Assembly: GCF_017306585.1 (NCBI RefSeq)
Contig: NZ_JAFKIC010000116.1
Location: 1-64,000 of the forward strand
Length of the DNA stretch: 64,000 bases
Source: Mesorhizobium sp.
Lineage (GTDB): Bacteria; Pseudomonadota; Alphaproteobacteria; Rhizobiales; Rhizobiaceae
Direction of reading: 5' to 3'
Position 1 is the first letter of the stretch; each line of letters begins with the position of its first letter. Both the position numbers and the translations under genes were made by a program. The notes below the pieces were generated by a model. The model had not been told where the DNA came from. It saw only the letters and a program-made list of their open reading frames with translations, and ran no database searches. Below are positions 34,679 through 44,588 of this stretch, one piece after another.

Positions 34679-35440
34679 TCAGGCATAGATCACCTTCGCT
34701 TCGATTCTCTCGAGCTGGGTACGAATTGGACCGGGCAGGCCGTCGTCGGTGATCACCACATCGACGCCCGACAGCGGGAATGCCTTGGAGGTGCCGCTGA
34801 CGCCCCACTTGCTCGAATCGGCGAGGAGGACAACGCGTCGCCCCATGCGGACGAGGTTTCGCTTCGTTCGCGCCATATCCTCGTTCACGTCGACCACATC
34901 CAGCGACGAGTCGATCGCATGCGCTCCAACAAAAACCTGATGCGCCACCAGGCCGCCGAGAGCCGTGTCGGCATCGGTGATCAGCGTGCTCACCGTGTCG
35001 GGATAAACCCGGCCGCCGATCATGTGAACGTCGAGCCCGGGTCGATGCATCAGATGCTGCACGATATTCATCGCCGTGGCCGCGACCACGACATTGCTGA
35101 GCGGCGGTAACTGCATGGCAACCTGCATCAATGTCGAGCCGCCGTCGAAGATGACGGATTGGTTGTCCTCAAACAGCTCGACCGCTGCCCGCGCGATGCG
35201 CTTCTTTGCATCGAGGTTCGTTTGCATCCGCCGGGCGAACGCGGCCGTCGTCGAATCGGTGGTCCGGGTCACCGCGCCGCCACGGGTCTTGGTCAGCAGT
35301 CCCTTGCGGTCCATGATCTCGAGGTCGGAACGCACCGTGACTTCCGACACGCCAAAATCGTCGGACAGGTCCTTCGTGCGGACCTGTCCGCTACGTTGCA
35401 CCTCGCCCAGGATCGCTTGGCGTCTCTGCTCTGACAACAT
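34679..35440 (-). CDS. DeoR-family transcriptional regulator
   Basis: This 253-residue DeoR-type regulator has an N-terminal HTH (RRQAILGEVQRSGQVRTKDL, then FGVSEVTVRSDLEIMDRKG). The C-terminal DeoR sensor domain has the family motifs IFDGGSTLMQVA, VHMIGGRVYP and ADSSKWGVSGTSKAF. Members sense phosphorylated sugars and usually repress. It diverges from the aldolase-kinase-transporter operon across 162 bp that contain TTTCG-type palindromes typical of DeoR operators, so it most likely controls that regulon and itself. Confidence 0.92.
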   Translation of the reverse strand: MLSEQRRQAILGEVQRSGQVRTKDLSDDFGVSEVTVRSDLEIMDRKGLLTKTRGGAVTRTTDSTTAAFARRMQTNLDAKKRIARAAVELFEDNQSVIFDGGSTLMQVAMQLPPLSNVVVAATAMNIVQHLMHRPGLDVHMIGGRVYPDTVSTLITDADTALGGLVAHQVFVGAHAIDSSLDVVDVNEDMARTKRNLVRMGRRVVLLADSSKWGVSGTSKAFPLSGVDVVITDDGLPGPIRTQLERIEAKVIYA

Positions 35441-35512
35441 TGCCCTGTCCTTGCCTTCATGCGCCCGACAACCGGTCTGGCTTCAGTCTGCCTTGCCAAA
35501 TATACGCAGATT

Positions 35513-35579
35513 CGAAAGCTTTCGAAAGATTGCTTTTCCAATCTCTTTCGCAAAAACTAGCTCCAGGGTTTCGAAACTA
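35513..35579. promoter_or_regulatory. Candidate DeoR operators upstream of the sugar regulon
   Basis: A perfect 16-bp palindrome TTCGAAAGCTTTCGAA lies at 35513-35528. A 10-bp palindrome GTTTCGAAAC lies at 35570-35579, and a single TTTCG stands at 35548-35552 between them. DeoR/GlpR/AgaR-type repressors bind arrays of TTTCG-like half-sites. The array lies between the divergent DeoR and aldolase starts and ends 23 bp before the aldolase ATG. Confidence 0.6.
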
Positions 35580-35602
35580 AACCATTGGAGAATTCTGCAA
35601 TC

Positions 35603-36403
35603 ATGAGCCTAGGAACCAAAGTGCGCCTGGCGCGCCTCTTCTCGGATCCATCGGGGAACCTCTTTGGCGGCGCGGTCGACCACTTCGTCGGCTATGGCGA
35701 TGTCCGCAAAGGCGGTCTTGCCGACCTGCCGGGGGCGCTTGCGCGGGTGATGGCGGGCAAGCCGGACTATGTCAGCATCCAGCCCGGCACCGCGCGGCAT
35801 CTGTGGCCGCAATATGCGGGCAAGGCCTCCCTGGTGATCCAGGCCGGCTGCTTCACCCCGGATGATCGCATCAGTGAGTTGATCGCAACGCCCGAGGATG
35901 CTGTCCGCGCGGGGGCCGATGCGTTGGCCGTGGCCATTCCGGTGCGCGGCGCGACCGAGGGCAAATACATACGCTGGCTGACCGATTCGGTGAACGCGGC
36001 GGCCCGCTACGGCATGCCCGTCGTGGCGCATATCTACCCTCGCGATTTCACCGACGGAGCAAAGATCGTCTTCACCCCCGACGAGATCGCCTATGCTGCG
36101 CGCATCGGCTACGAGTCCGGCGTCGACGTGATCAAGATCGGTTACACCGGAGATTTCGAATCGTTCCGAGAGACCGTCCGGACCTGTCCGGTGCCGGTTG
36201 TGATCGCCGGTGGTCCGAAGACCGATACGCTGCTCGGCGCCCTGCAGCAGACGGCGGACGCCATCCGTGCCGGCGCGCGCGGTGCCGTAGTCGGCCGCAA
36301 TCTCTGGGGCCATGGCGATCCTCAGAAGGCGGCGCTCGCTTTCCGGGGCGTCATCCATGACGGCCTGTCGGCGCAAGACGCCCTGACCAAAGCGGGTGCC
36401 TGA
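35603..36403 (+). CDS. Class I aldolase, FbaB/LsrF-like
   Basis: This 266-residue TIM-barrel aldolase is of the DeoC/FbaB/LsrF group. The Schiff-base lysine is probably Lys178 in VDVIKIGYTGD, and the phosphate-binding end of the barrel is VVIAGGPKTDT followed by GARGAVVGRNLWG. These enzymes cleave phosphorylated ketoses or act on phospho-AI-2-like compounds. The ATG at 35603 has TTGGAG 12 nt upstream. The PfkB kinase gene follows after only 3 bp, so kinase and aldolase probably act one after the other, as in the tagatose-phosphate route. The substrate is not known. Confidence 0.87.
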   Translation: MSLGTKVRLARLFSDPSGNLFGGAVDHFVGYGDVRKGGLADLPGALARVMAGKPDYVSIQPGTARHLWPQYAGKASLVIQAGCFTPDDRISELIATPEDAVRAGADALAVAIPVRGATEGKYIRWLTDSVNAAARYGMPVVAHIYPRDFTDGAKIVFTPDEIAYAARIGYESGVDVIKIGYTGDFESFRETVRTCPVPVVIAGGPKTDTLLGALQQTADAIRAGARGAVVGRNLWGHGDPQKAALAFRGVIHDGLSAQDALTKAGA

Positions 36404-36406
36404 ACG

Positions 36407-37357
36407 ATGCCCGCTGTCCCTTCAATCCTCGGCTTCGGCGCCATCGCGATAGACGACATCGTCTATGTCGATCAGCCGTTGTCGGCGGGCAAGGGAAAGG
36501 TGCTGCAAAGCGCCCAGGCTTTCGGCGGGAATGTCGCGACGGCCCTTGCCGCCGTCGCGCGGCTCGGCGGAAGCGCCGGGTTCGTCGGATGGCTGGCAAG
36601 TGCCGAGGACGACGCCGTGCTGTGCGACCTCAACGCGAGCGGCGTTGAAACCGCATTCGCGCCGCGCCACCCGCGCGCACGCCCGGTACACTCACGCATC
36701 ACTGTCGGCTCGGATGGCGATCGGTTCATCGCCTATGACGACGAAGCGATGCTGGGCACCGCGCCGGACTTTCCAGACGAGGTCCTCAGCCAAGCGAGCG
36801 TCCTGATCGTCGACAGTTACGCGATCGGGTCGATCGAGGTCGTGGCTCGGGCCCGCGATCTCGGCCTTGGGGTGCTCGGCGATATCGAATGGAGCGGCGG
36901 TCCGGCCACAGAGACGTTGATGGCGCTCTGCGACCATCTCATTCTGCCCCTGGGCTTTGCGCGGACCGCCACGGGTCGTCGATCGCCCGCCGAGGTGCTC
37001 GACGCATTGTGGTCGCCGTCGCGGTCCGCTGTGGTTCTGACGGATGGCGGCAGGGGGGTCTACTACCGCGGAGGCGACGAGACAGGGCTCTGGCACCTGC
37101 CTCCGCACCAGGTTGAAGTCGTCGACTCGACCGGTGCGGGTGACTGCTTTCATGGCGCCTATGCGTATGCATTGACGCGCGGAGCCGACACCGCTGGCCG
37201 GGTCGCATACGCGGCGGCGGCCGCGGCCCTGTCGATAACGGGGCGTGGCGGTCGCGAGGCGCTTCCGACCGGCGACCAGGTCGAGCGACTCCTGGCATCG
37301 GCGAACGCTCCGTCGCCAGTCGACCTGAAATACGCGCAGCCCGACACTGGAACATAG
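36407..37357 (+). CDS. PfkB-family carbohydrate kinase
   Basis: This 316-residue ribokinase-type kinase starts with GFGAIAIDDIVYVDQPLSAG and the GG sugar-binding motif AFGGNVATALAAVARLGG. The catalytic and anion-hole motif is DSTGAGDCFHGAYAYAL, with the Asp as base. The C-terminus is slightly longer than in ribokinase. It follows the aldolase by 3 bp. A 91-bp gap with a possible promoter (TTTTCGC-like repeats, AT-rich at 37405-37425) separates it from the ABC transporter genes. Confidence 0.9.
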   Translation: MPAVPSILGFGAIAIDDIVYVDQPLSAGKGKVLQSAQAFGGNVATALAAVARLGGSAGFVGWLASAEDDAVLCDLNASGVETAFAPRHPRARPVHSRITVGSDGDRFIAYDDEAMLGTAPDFPDEVLSQASVLIVDSYAIGSIEVVARARDLGLGVLGDIEWSGGPATETLMALCDHLILPLGFARTATGRRSPAEVLDALWSPSRSAVVLTDGGRGVYYRGGDETGLWHLPPHQVEVVDSTGAGDCFHGAYAYALTRGADTAGRVAYAAAAAALSITGRGGREALPTGDQVERLLASANAPSPVDLKYAQPDTGT

Positions 37358-37448
37358 GCTGAAACGATCCGAAGAAACATTCTCGCAAGCGAAAACGGGC
37401 CACGAATAATTATAAAGATCAGTGGCTTAGACTTGTGGAGGGAGGAAT

Positions 37449-38594
<1,146 letters not shown>

Positions 38595-38704
38595 AGAACC
38601 GCGGCAAGGCCCGCAGGCGAGGGCGAGGCGCCTGCGTAGAAGACTTCTGAATAACCAGACGATCGGCGGCATTGTGCGGTCGATCTCAAAAGAAGGAGGA
38701 GAGA

Positions 38705-39952
38705 ATGACGTTTCGTATAAAATCCGCGATGCTGAAAATGGCGGCGGCCGCATGGCTGCTTGGCGCGACCGGCGCCATGGCCGACACGACGCTGGAATTC
38801 ACCCAATGGTGGGAGCCCGAGCTGCCGGCCGGCTCGCTCCGGGCGATCATGGATGACTTCGAGGCCGCGAACCCCGGCATCAAGGTGACGCTGGTCAGCG
38901 GCCCCTATGCGAGCACGCGAGACCAGATCTCGGTTGGCGCCGCGACCGGAACACTCAGCGACGTCGTCGGTCTCGATGGCGCATGGGTGAACAATCTGAA
39001 CGCGCAGAACGCGCTCGCCGACATGAACCCGATGATGGATGCGAGCAAGTTCGACAAAACCCAGGTCGCCGATATTATCAAGGTGGACGGCAAGGCGGTG
39101 ATGTTTCCCGTCGCTTCGTTCGTCTATCCGGTCTTCGTGAATCTGGACATCGCCGCCAAGGCGGGCGTGACCAAGCTCCCATCGACCCGCGCTGAGTTTC
39201 TCGACGCCGCCAAAAAGATGACCCATGCCGACAAGAACCAGTATGGCTGGGTGCTGCCCCTGTCGCTGCAGTCTCCCGCCGGAGTTCAGAACGACCTGAT
39301 GTCGTGGGTGTGGGCCTCGGGCCAATCGATGATGGCGAACGGCAAGCCCGACCTCGAGGGCAAGCCCGTGGTGGACATGCTCACCTTCGTCAAATCGCTC
39401 AACGACGCCGGCACCATCTCGCCCGGCATCGCCACCAAGACCGAACAGGAAAAGGTCGAGGAATTCGTCAACGACCGCGTCGGCATGATGATCGACTCGC
39501 TCGCGCATGTTAACCTCATCCGCAAGCGCAATCCCAACCTGAACTTCGACCTCATCCCGGTCCCGGTCGTGGACAACTATACCGGAAAGCGCGGCCTTCC
39601 CTATGCTTCCTGGGGCATCGGCATCTCCGCGGCCTCGAAGCATCAGGAGGAGGCCTGGAAACTCGTCCAGTATCTGATGAGTGAGAAGGTGAACGCCAAG
39701 CTCGTGTCGCTTGCAAACGCCTTCCCGGGCAACGTCAACGCCAAGCCCGACTTCGTGACATCGGACAAGGCTTTCGGCAAGGCTTTCGAAATCTTCAAGA
39801 CCGGTTATCTCGCCAACGAGTTCACGGGCCTGCCGGTGGCTGAAGACCTGATGACCCAGTTCGACGTGCAGACCCAGAAGATGCTCGCCGGCGAGCAGAC
39901 GCCGGAACAGGCGGCGGCTGCTGCCCAGAAAGGCTGGATGGCGAAATTCTGA
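38705..39952 (+). CDS. Sugar ABC transporter substrate-binding protein
   Basis: This family 1 sugar-binding protein has 415 residues. The signal peptide is MLKMAAAAWLLGATGAMA and the mature protein starts DTTLEFTQWWEPELPAGSLR. AAGGAGG precedes the ATG at 38705. The FTQWWEPELPAG start and MSWVWASGQSMM segment resemble binders of monosaccharides. It lies between the ATPase and the two permeases. A strong hairpin follows its stop codon, which probably makes this gene more abundant than the permeases. Confidence 0.9.
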   Translation: MTFRIKSAMLKMAAAAWLLGATGAMADTTLEFTQWWEPELPAGSLRAIMDDFEAANPGIKVTLVSGPYASTRDQISVGAATGTLSDVVGLDGAWVNNLNAQNALADMNPMMDASKFDKTQVADIIKVDGKAVMFPVASFVYPVFVNLDIAAKAGVTKLPSTRAEFLDAAKKMTHADKNQYGWVLPLSLQSPAGVQNDLMSWVWASGQSMMANGKPDLEGKPVVDMLTFVKSLNDAGTISPGIATKTEQEKVEEFVNDRVGMMIDSLAHVNLIRKRNPNLNFDLIPVPVVDNYTGKRGLPYASWGIGISAASKHQEEAWKLVQYLMSEKVNAKLVSLANAFPGNVNAKPDFVTSDKAFGKAFEIFKTGYLANEFTGLPVAEDLMTQFDVQTQKMLAGEQTPEQAAAAAQKGWMAKF

Positions 39953-39982
39953 TCGCCCTATTCCGCTCTTGCAGCGCTTCTA

Positions 39983-40014
39983 CCGGTTGGTCCGCCATCA
40001 GGCGGGTCAACCGG
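39983..40014 (+). promoter_or_regulatory. Intercistronic mRNA hairpin after the binding-protein gene
   Basis: CCGGTTGGTCCGCC (39983-39996) pairs with GGCGGGTCAACCGG (40001-40014) around the loop ATCA: 14 pairs with two G-U wobbles. It starts 30 bp after the binding-protein stop, in a 119-bp gap before the permease gene. No T-run follows, so it is more likely an mRNA-stabilising or partial-attenuating stem, as known between malE and malF, than a full terminator. Confidence 0.7.
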
Positions 40015-40071
40015 AAAATCACGAATCCGAATGCTATTTGAAGCCCTTTCTCTCGTCGCGAGGTTGGCACC

Positions 40072-40968
40072 ATGACCCGACAGAAGCGGTCCCATCACAA
40101 GCTCAGACGAGCTGTGGCGCCCTATCTCTATTTATCGCCCTCGCTCGTCATCATCGGGCTTCTGATGCTGTTGCCCATGGCGACGGTGATTGCCTACTCG
40201 TTCCAGAACAGCGCGGTGCTGCGTCGTGACCCATCCTTTGCCGGACTGAAGCACTACCAGGCGATCTTCGCCGACCCTGTGTTCTGGGCCTCGCTGTGGC
40301 ACACGCTCTACTTCACATGCATGAGTGTCATTTTCCATATGACCATCGGCATGGTCTTCGCGCTCATGCTGAACAGCGACCGCATCAATCCCACGCTGCG
40401 CAACATCCTGCGCGTGCTCTACATACTGCCCTGGCTGTTCACCGCCGTGATCATCGCGGTGATCTGGCGCCTGCTGCTCGAACCGAACGGCGTCGTCAAC
40501 AGCATCCTCATGCAGCTGGGCATCATCGGTTCCAAGGTCGAGTGGTTTTCGTCGCCCGAGACGGCGCTGCATGCCGTCACCTTTGCCAATATCTGGGCGG
40601 GCTACCCGCTGTTCATGGTCAGCCTGCTCGCGGGTCTGCAAGGCATTCCCAAGGACTTCTACGAAGCCGCCGATATCGACGGGGCGAAGGCCTACCAGAA
40701 GCTGATCTTCATCACCATCCCGCAGCTGATGCCGATCATCATCAGCATCTCGCTGCTCGACTTCATCTGGACAATGCAGGTCTTCCCGCTGATCTGGATA
40801 ACGACGGGCGGGGGGCCGATCTATGCGACCGAGGTTCTCAGCACCTACACCTACAAGCTGGCGTTTTCGAGCTACAACCTGTCTCAGGCGTCGGCGAGTG
40901 CCGTGGTCATCCTGCTGATCTCCCTCGGCTTGACGCTGTTCTATATTCGCTATCAGCGGGCTAGGTAG
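40072..40968 (+). CDS. Sugar ABC transporter permease (MalF type)
   Basis: This 298-residue CUT1 permease has about six membrane helices, the first being YLYLSPSLVIIGLLMLLPMA. The ATPase-contact loop reads EAADIDGAKAYQKLIFITIP. It is followed after 6 bp by the second permease. Together with the ATPase at 37449 and the binding protein at 38705 it forms a complete importer. Confidence 0.92.
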   Translation: MTRQKRSHHKLRRAVAPYLYLSPSLVIIGLLMLLPMATVIAYSFQNSAVLRRDPSFAGLKHYQAIFADPVFWASLWHTLYFTCMSVIFHMTIGMVFALMLNSDRINPTLRNILRVLYILPWLFTAVIIAVIWRLLLEPNGVVNSILMQLGIIGSKVEWFSSPETALHAVTFANIWAGYPLFMVSLLAGLQGIPKDFYEAADIDGAKAYQKLIFITIPQLMPIIISISLLDFIWTMQVFPLIWITTGGGPIYATEVLSTYTYKLAFSSYNLSQASASAVVILLISLGLTLFYIRYQRAR

Positions 40969-40974
40969 GACGCC

Positions 40975-41817
40975 ATGAGAAAACGGAACTCCGGCAAAGA
41001 CAAACTGATCACCGTCGCGCTGCATGTTGCCCTTGCGGCAGGGCTGTTCTTCGCAGCCTTCCCGATCTACTGGATGCTGAGCAGCTCGTTCAAGTCGAAT
41101 ACCGAGATCTTCGCGCTGCCGCCAACCATCCTGCCGAAGGCCTTCACGCTGGAAGCCTATACGGCGATCCTGAGCGACCCGGTGAAGCTGCGCTTCTTCT
41201 TCAACAGCTACTTCGTGGCGGGAGCGGTGACCCTGCTGACGGTGCTGATCGCCTTGCTGGCCGCCTACGGCTTCAGCCGCTTCAATTTCCGCGGCAAGGG
41301 CAGCTTGAACACGCTCATCATCAGCACGCAGACCATACCGCCCATCACGCTTCTGATCCCGTTCTTCGGGCTCGTCGTCTCGTATCGCATCTTCGACACC
41401 TATATCGCCCTGATCGTGACCTATCTGGTGTTCACCCTGCCTTATGCGATCCTCTTGATGACGGGATATCTGAACACCTTGCCGCGCGATCTCGACGAAG
41501 CGGTGGCTGTCGACGGCGGCACCAGCTGGACAGCGCTTTGGCGGGTGATCGTCCCGATCTCGCTGCCCGGTATCGTGGCGACGTCGGTCTACACATTCCT
41601 GCTCTGCTGGAATGAATTCCTGTTTGCGCTGACGCTGACGAAGTCGACGTCCATGCGCACCGTCCCGATCGGCATCCAGTTGCTGATGGGGCAGCATGCG
41701 TTCGAATGGAACCAGATGATGGCGATGAGTGTGCTCGGCTCACTGCCGCTCTTGCTCATCTATCTCATTGCCCAGAGGTTCTTCCTCGCCGGGATGACCG
41801 CGGGCTCGGTCAAGTAG
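40975..41817 (+). CDS. Sugar ABC transporter permease (MalG type)
   Basis: This 280-residue CUT1 permease has an N-terminal membrane helix VALHVALAAGLFFAAFPIYW. The contact loop reads DEAVAVDGGTSWTALWRVIVP; the usual A-x-x-x-G-A core has Val and Gly changes, within the range of the family. It completes the transporter. The catabolic genes follow from 41868 after a 50-bp gap without any visible terminator, so transcription probably continues. Confidence 0.9.
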   Translation: MRKRNSGKDKLITVALHVALAAGLFFAAFPIYWMLSSSFKSNTEIFALPPTILPKAFTLEAYTAILSDPVKLRFFFNSYFVAGAVTLLTVLIALLAAYGFSRFNFRGKGSLNTLIISTQTIPPITLLIPFFGLVVSYRIFDTYIALIVTYLVFTLPYAILLMTGYLNTLPRDLDEAVAVDGGTSWTALWRVIVPISLPGIVATSVYTFLLCWNEFLFALTLTKSTSMRTVPIGIQLLMGQHAFEWNQMMAMSVLGSLPLLLIYLIAQRFFLAGMTAGSVK

Positions 41818-41867
41818 GATGTCCCAAGAGGAACTGATGGAACAGATCGGTATCAAGGAATGAAAGA

Positions 41868-42689
41868 ATGACCGTGAAAGACCTCAAGGTCGGCTGCCAG
41901 ACCTTCACCTGGGAAATGCTGGGGGACCGCTTCACCGGCGGCCCGGACGATCTGCTGAAGGCGATCGCCGATGGCGGCTATGCCGGCATCGAGATCACCG
42001 ACACCATGATCGGCCGCTATGCCGGCAAGCCGACAGAATTCGCCGCCGCGCTGAAGGCTTCCGGCCTGACGCTCGTCTCCTTCGCCTTCGGCTCGAGCAG
42101 CGGCTTCACGCTGAAGGAGGCAATCGGCAAGGATGTCGAAACGGCGAAGCGCTGGATCGATTTCGTCGCCGCCTTTCCGGGCGCGCTGGTGTCGATGGGT
42201 TCGGCGACCGTCGTCTCCGAGGGGCCGCGCGACGGTAAATTCGCCATCGCGGCTGATGTCTACAACCAGGCCGGCGAGCTTGGTCGCAAGGCCGGCGTGC
42301 AGGTCGCGGTGCATCCGAGCTCGCACCACAACACGCTGCTGTTCGACCGCGCCGATTATGACGCGATCTTTGCCCTGCTCGATCCCGATCTTGTCGGCTG
42401 GGTGCCTGATACCGGCCACATATTGCGCGGCCACAAGGACATGGCCGACACGCTGACCACCTATCGAGACCGCATCCGCTACATCCACCTCAAGGACGTC
42501 GACGCCCAGGGCACCTGGGCGATGCTCGGCAAAGGCGTCTGCGACACGCCTCGGGTCATCGAGATCGCCGGTACCGCGCCGAATTTCAACGGCTGGCTGG
42601 TGCTGGAAGAGGAGTCGGACACAGCGGCCGCCGATCCGGCCGGCGCGGTCAAGACCAACCGCCAGACGATGCGCGGCTACGGGGCCTGA
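41868..42689 (+). CDS. Sugar phosphate isomerase/epimerase, IolE-like TIM barrel
   Basis: This 273-residue protein is of the xylose isomerase-like TIM-barrel (AP endonuclease 2) superfamily. Metal-binding positions are visible in AVHPSSHHNTLL, GWVPDTGHILRGHKD and IHLKDVDAQG, with LVLEEESD near the end. The PDTGH and HLKDV pattern is shared with inosose dehydratase IolE and ketose 3-epimerases. It lies 4 bp upstream of a Gfo/Idh/MocA dehydrogenase. A second barrel of the same superfamily follows at 43770. The reaction is unknown. Confidence 0.88.
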   Translation: MTVKDLKVGCQTFTWEMLGDRFTGGPDDLLKAIADGGYAGIEITDTMIGRYAGKPTEFAAALKASGLTLVSFAFGSSSGFTLKEAIGKDVETAKRWIDFVAAFPGALVSMGSATVVSEGPRDGKFAIAADVYNQAGELGRKAGVQVAVHPSSHHNTLLFDRADYDAIFALLDPDLVGWVPDTGHILRGHKDMADTLTTYRDRIRYIHLKDVDAQGTWAMLGKGVCDTPRVIEIAGTAPNFNGWLVLEEESDTAAADPAGAVKTNRQTMRGYGA

Positions 42690-42693
42690 GACG

Positions 42694-43770
42694 ATGATCA
42701 AGAAACAGGACAGGCGCCTCAGGGTCGGTGTGCTCGGCTGCGGACCGATCGCGCAGTTCGCACATCTGGAATCTTGCGTGAAGGCAGCCAATGCCGATCT
42801 CTATGCCATCTGCGACGCCGCGCCAGACCTGCTCGCCCGCATGGGCGCCACCTACGAGCCGCAAAAAATGTATGCCGACTATGACGCCATGCTCGCCGAC
42901 CCCGAACTGGAGGCGGTGATCGTCGCGACGTCGGATGCCTATCACGTGCCGATGTCGATCAAGGCGCTCGACGCCGGCAAGCATGTGCTGTGCGAAAAGC
43001 CGATCGGCGTGTCGGTCGAGGAAGGCGAGGCGCTTGCCGAAGCGGTGAAGCGCTCCGGCAAGGTGCTGCAGGTCGGCCATATGAAGCGCTTCGACCCGGC
43101 GCTCGAGGGGGCACGCGACTTCGTCCGCGACGAGATGGGCGAGGTGTTGGCGCTGAAGGCCTGGTATTGCGATTCCACCCATCGCTACACCAACACCGAT
43201 GCCGTGCAGCCGTTGCCTGTCACCAGCAAGCTGGCGCGGAAGCCGGGCGGCAATCCAAAGGCCGATCTCAGGCAATATTTCATGCTGGCGCACGGCTCGC
43301 ATCTGGTCGACACGGCGCGTTTCCTGTGCGGCGAGATCACCGCCGTGCGCGCCCGTCTCAACGAGCGCTTCGGCGCCTATTGCTGGTTCGTCGAGACCGA
43401 GTTCGCCAGCGGCGCGCTCGGCCATCTCGACCTCACCGTCGCGGTACGCATGGACTGGCACGAGGGCTTCCAGCTCTATGGCCAGAACGGCTCCATCATC
43501 GCCAGGACCTTCAACCCATGGTACTTCCGCGCCAGCGAGGTCGATATCTTTCACGAGAAGGACGCGACCTCGCGCAAGCCGCTCGGCGCCGACGGCCATT
43601 TCTTCCGCCGCCAGCTCGAAGGCCTCGCCGATGCCGTGCTTACCGGCGCGCCGATGCGCGGCGCTGATGTCGAGGACGGCATAGCCTCGATCCGCGCCAT
43701 GGTGGCGATCGCCCGTTCGGTGGAGAGCGGCGAACGCGTCGAACTCGCCTCGGTCTCAGGTGCCGTCTGA
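42694..43770 (+). CDS. Gfo/Idh/MocA-family oxidoreductase
   Basis: This 358-residue NAD(P)-dependent dehydrogenase has the nucleotide fold start VGVLGCGPIAQFAHL. The motif GKHVLCEKPIGVS contains the EKP of the family, and the active-site region HGSHLVDTARFLCGEI follows. It is placed between two TIM-barrel epimerase-like genes, starts 4 bp after the first and overlaps the second by one base (TGATG). A route of oxidation, epimerisation or dehydration, then hydrolysis is plausible, as in inositol or keto-sugar catabolism (inference). Confidence 0.9.
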   Translation: MIKKQDRRLRVGVLGCGPIAQFAHLESCVKAANADLYAICDAAPDLLARMGATYEPQKMYADYDAMLADPELEAVIVATSDAYHVPMSIKALDAGKHVLCEKPIGVSVEEGEALAEAVKRSGKVLQVGHMKRFDPALEGARDFVRDEMGEVLALKAWYCDSTHRYTNTDAVQPLPVTSKLARKPGGNPKADLRQYFMLAHGSHLVDTARFLCGEITAVRARLNERFGAYCWFVETEFASGALGHLDLTVAVRMDWHEGFQLYGQNGSIIARTFNPWYFRASEVDIFHEKDATSRKPLGADGHFFRRQLEGLADAVLTGAPMRGADVEDGIASIRAMVAIARSVESGERVELASVSGAV

Positions 43771-44588
43771 TGCGCCTCGGCATCTTCGCCAAGACCTTTC
43801 CTGGCACTGACCCCGCCGTCGTGCTGGCTGCGGTGAAACAGGCCGGCTACGAGACGACGCAGTTCAATCTCGCCTGCGCCGGCCTGCCGTCCATGCCCGA
43901 TTTCGTGCCGGCCGATACCATTACGACCATCAGTACTGCTGCGCGGTCGTCAGGCGTTTCGCTGGCCGCACTTTCGGGCACCTACAATATGGCGCATCCC
44001 GACAGGACGGTGCGCGATGACGGCTTGAAGCGCCTGGCGGTGGTCATCGATGCCGCGGCCGCGCTGGGCATTCCGCTGGTCACGCTCTGCACCGGCTCGC
44101 GCAACGCGTCGGACCAATGGGCCCATCATCCCGACAACGCCTCGCCGGCCGCATGGTCCGACATGGCCGCCGAGATGGAAAAGGCGCTGGCGCTGGCCGA
44201 GAAGGCGGGTGTCGACCTCGGCATCGAGCCCGAACAGGCCAACATCGTCACCTCGGCCGGAGACGCGACGCGCCTGATCGCCGATATGGGCTCGAGGCAT
44301 CTCAAGATCGTGCTCGACCCTGCCAATCTCTTCGAGCATGCGACGCCGGACGAGGCGCGCGCCATCGTCGCCGCCGCGATCGACGAGGCCGCCGGCCACA
44401 TCGCCATGGCGCACGCAAAGGACCGCCATGATGACGGCCGCTTCGCCACGGCGGGGCAAGGCATTGTCGACTTCCCCGATTTTGTCGCCCGATTAAGGGC
44501 CGTGGGGTTTTACGGCGCGCTGGTGACCCATGGGCTGTCGGCTGATGAGGCGCCTGGCGTCGCCGACTTCCTGCGAGGGCTCGTCTGA
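43770..44588 (+). CDS. Sugar phosphate isomerase/epimerase TIM barrel
   Basis: This 272-residue member of the xylose isomerase-like superfamily starts MRLGIFAKTFPGTDPAVVLA, with metal-site segments LGIEPEQANIV, KIVLDPANLFEH and MAHAKDRHDD. It is only distantly related to the barrel at 41868, so the two probably have different substrates or act at different steps. It starts on the last base of the dehydrogenase stop codon and ends in a TGATG junction with the hydrolase. Confidence 0.87.
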   Translation: MRLGIFAKTFPGTDPAVVLAAVKQAGYETTQFNLACAGLPSMPDFVPADTITTISTAARSSGVSLAALSGTYNMAHPDRTVRDDGLKRLAVVIDAAAALGIPLVTLCTGSRNASDQWAHHPDNASPAAWSDMAAEMEKALALAEKAGVDLGIEPEQANIVTSAGDATRLIADMGSRHLKIVLDPANLFEHATPDEARAIVAAAIDEAAGHIAMAHAKDRHDDGRFATAGQGIVDFPDFVARLRAVGFYGALVTHGLSADEAPGVADFLRGLV

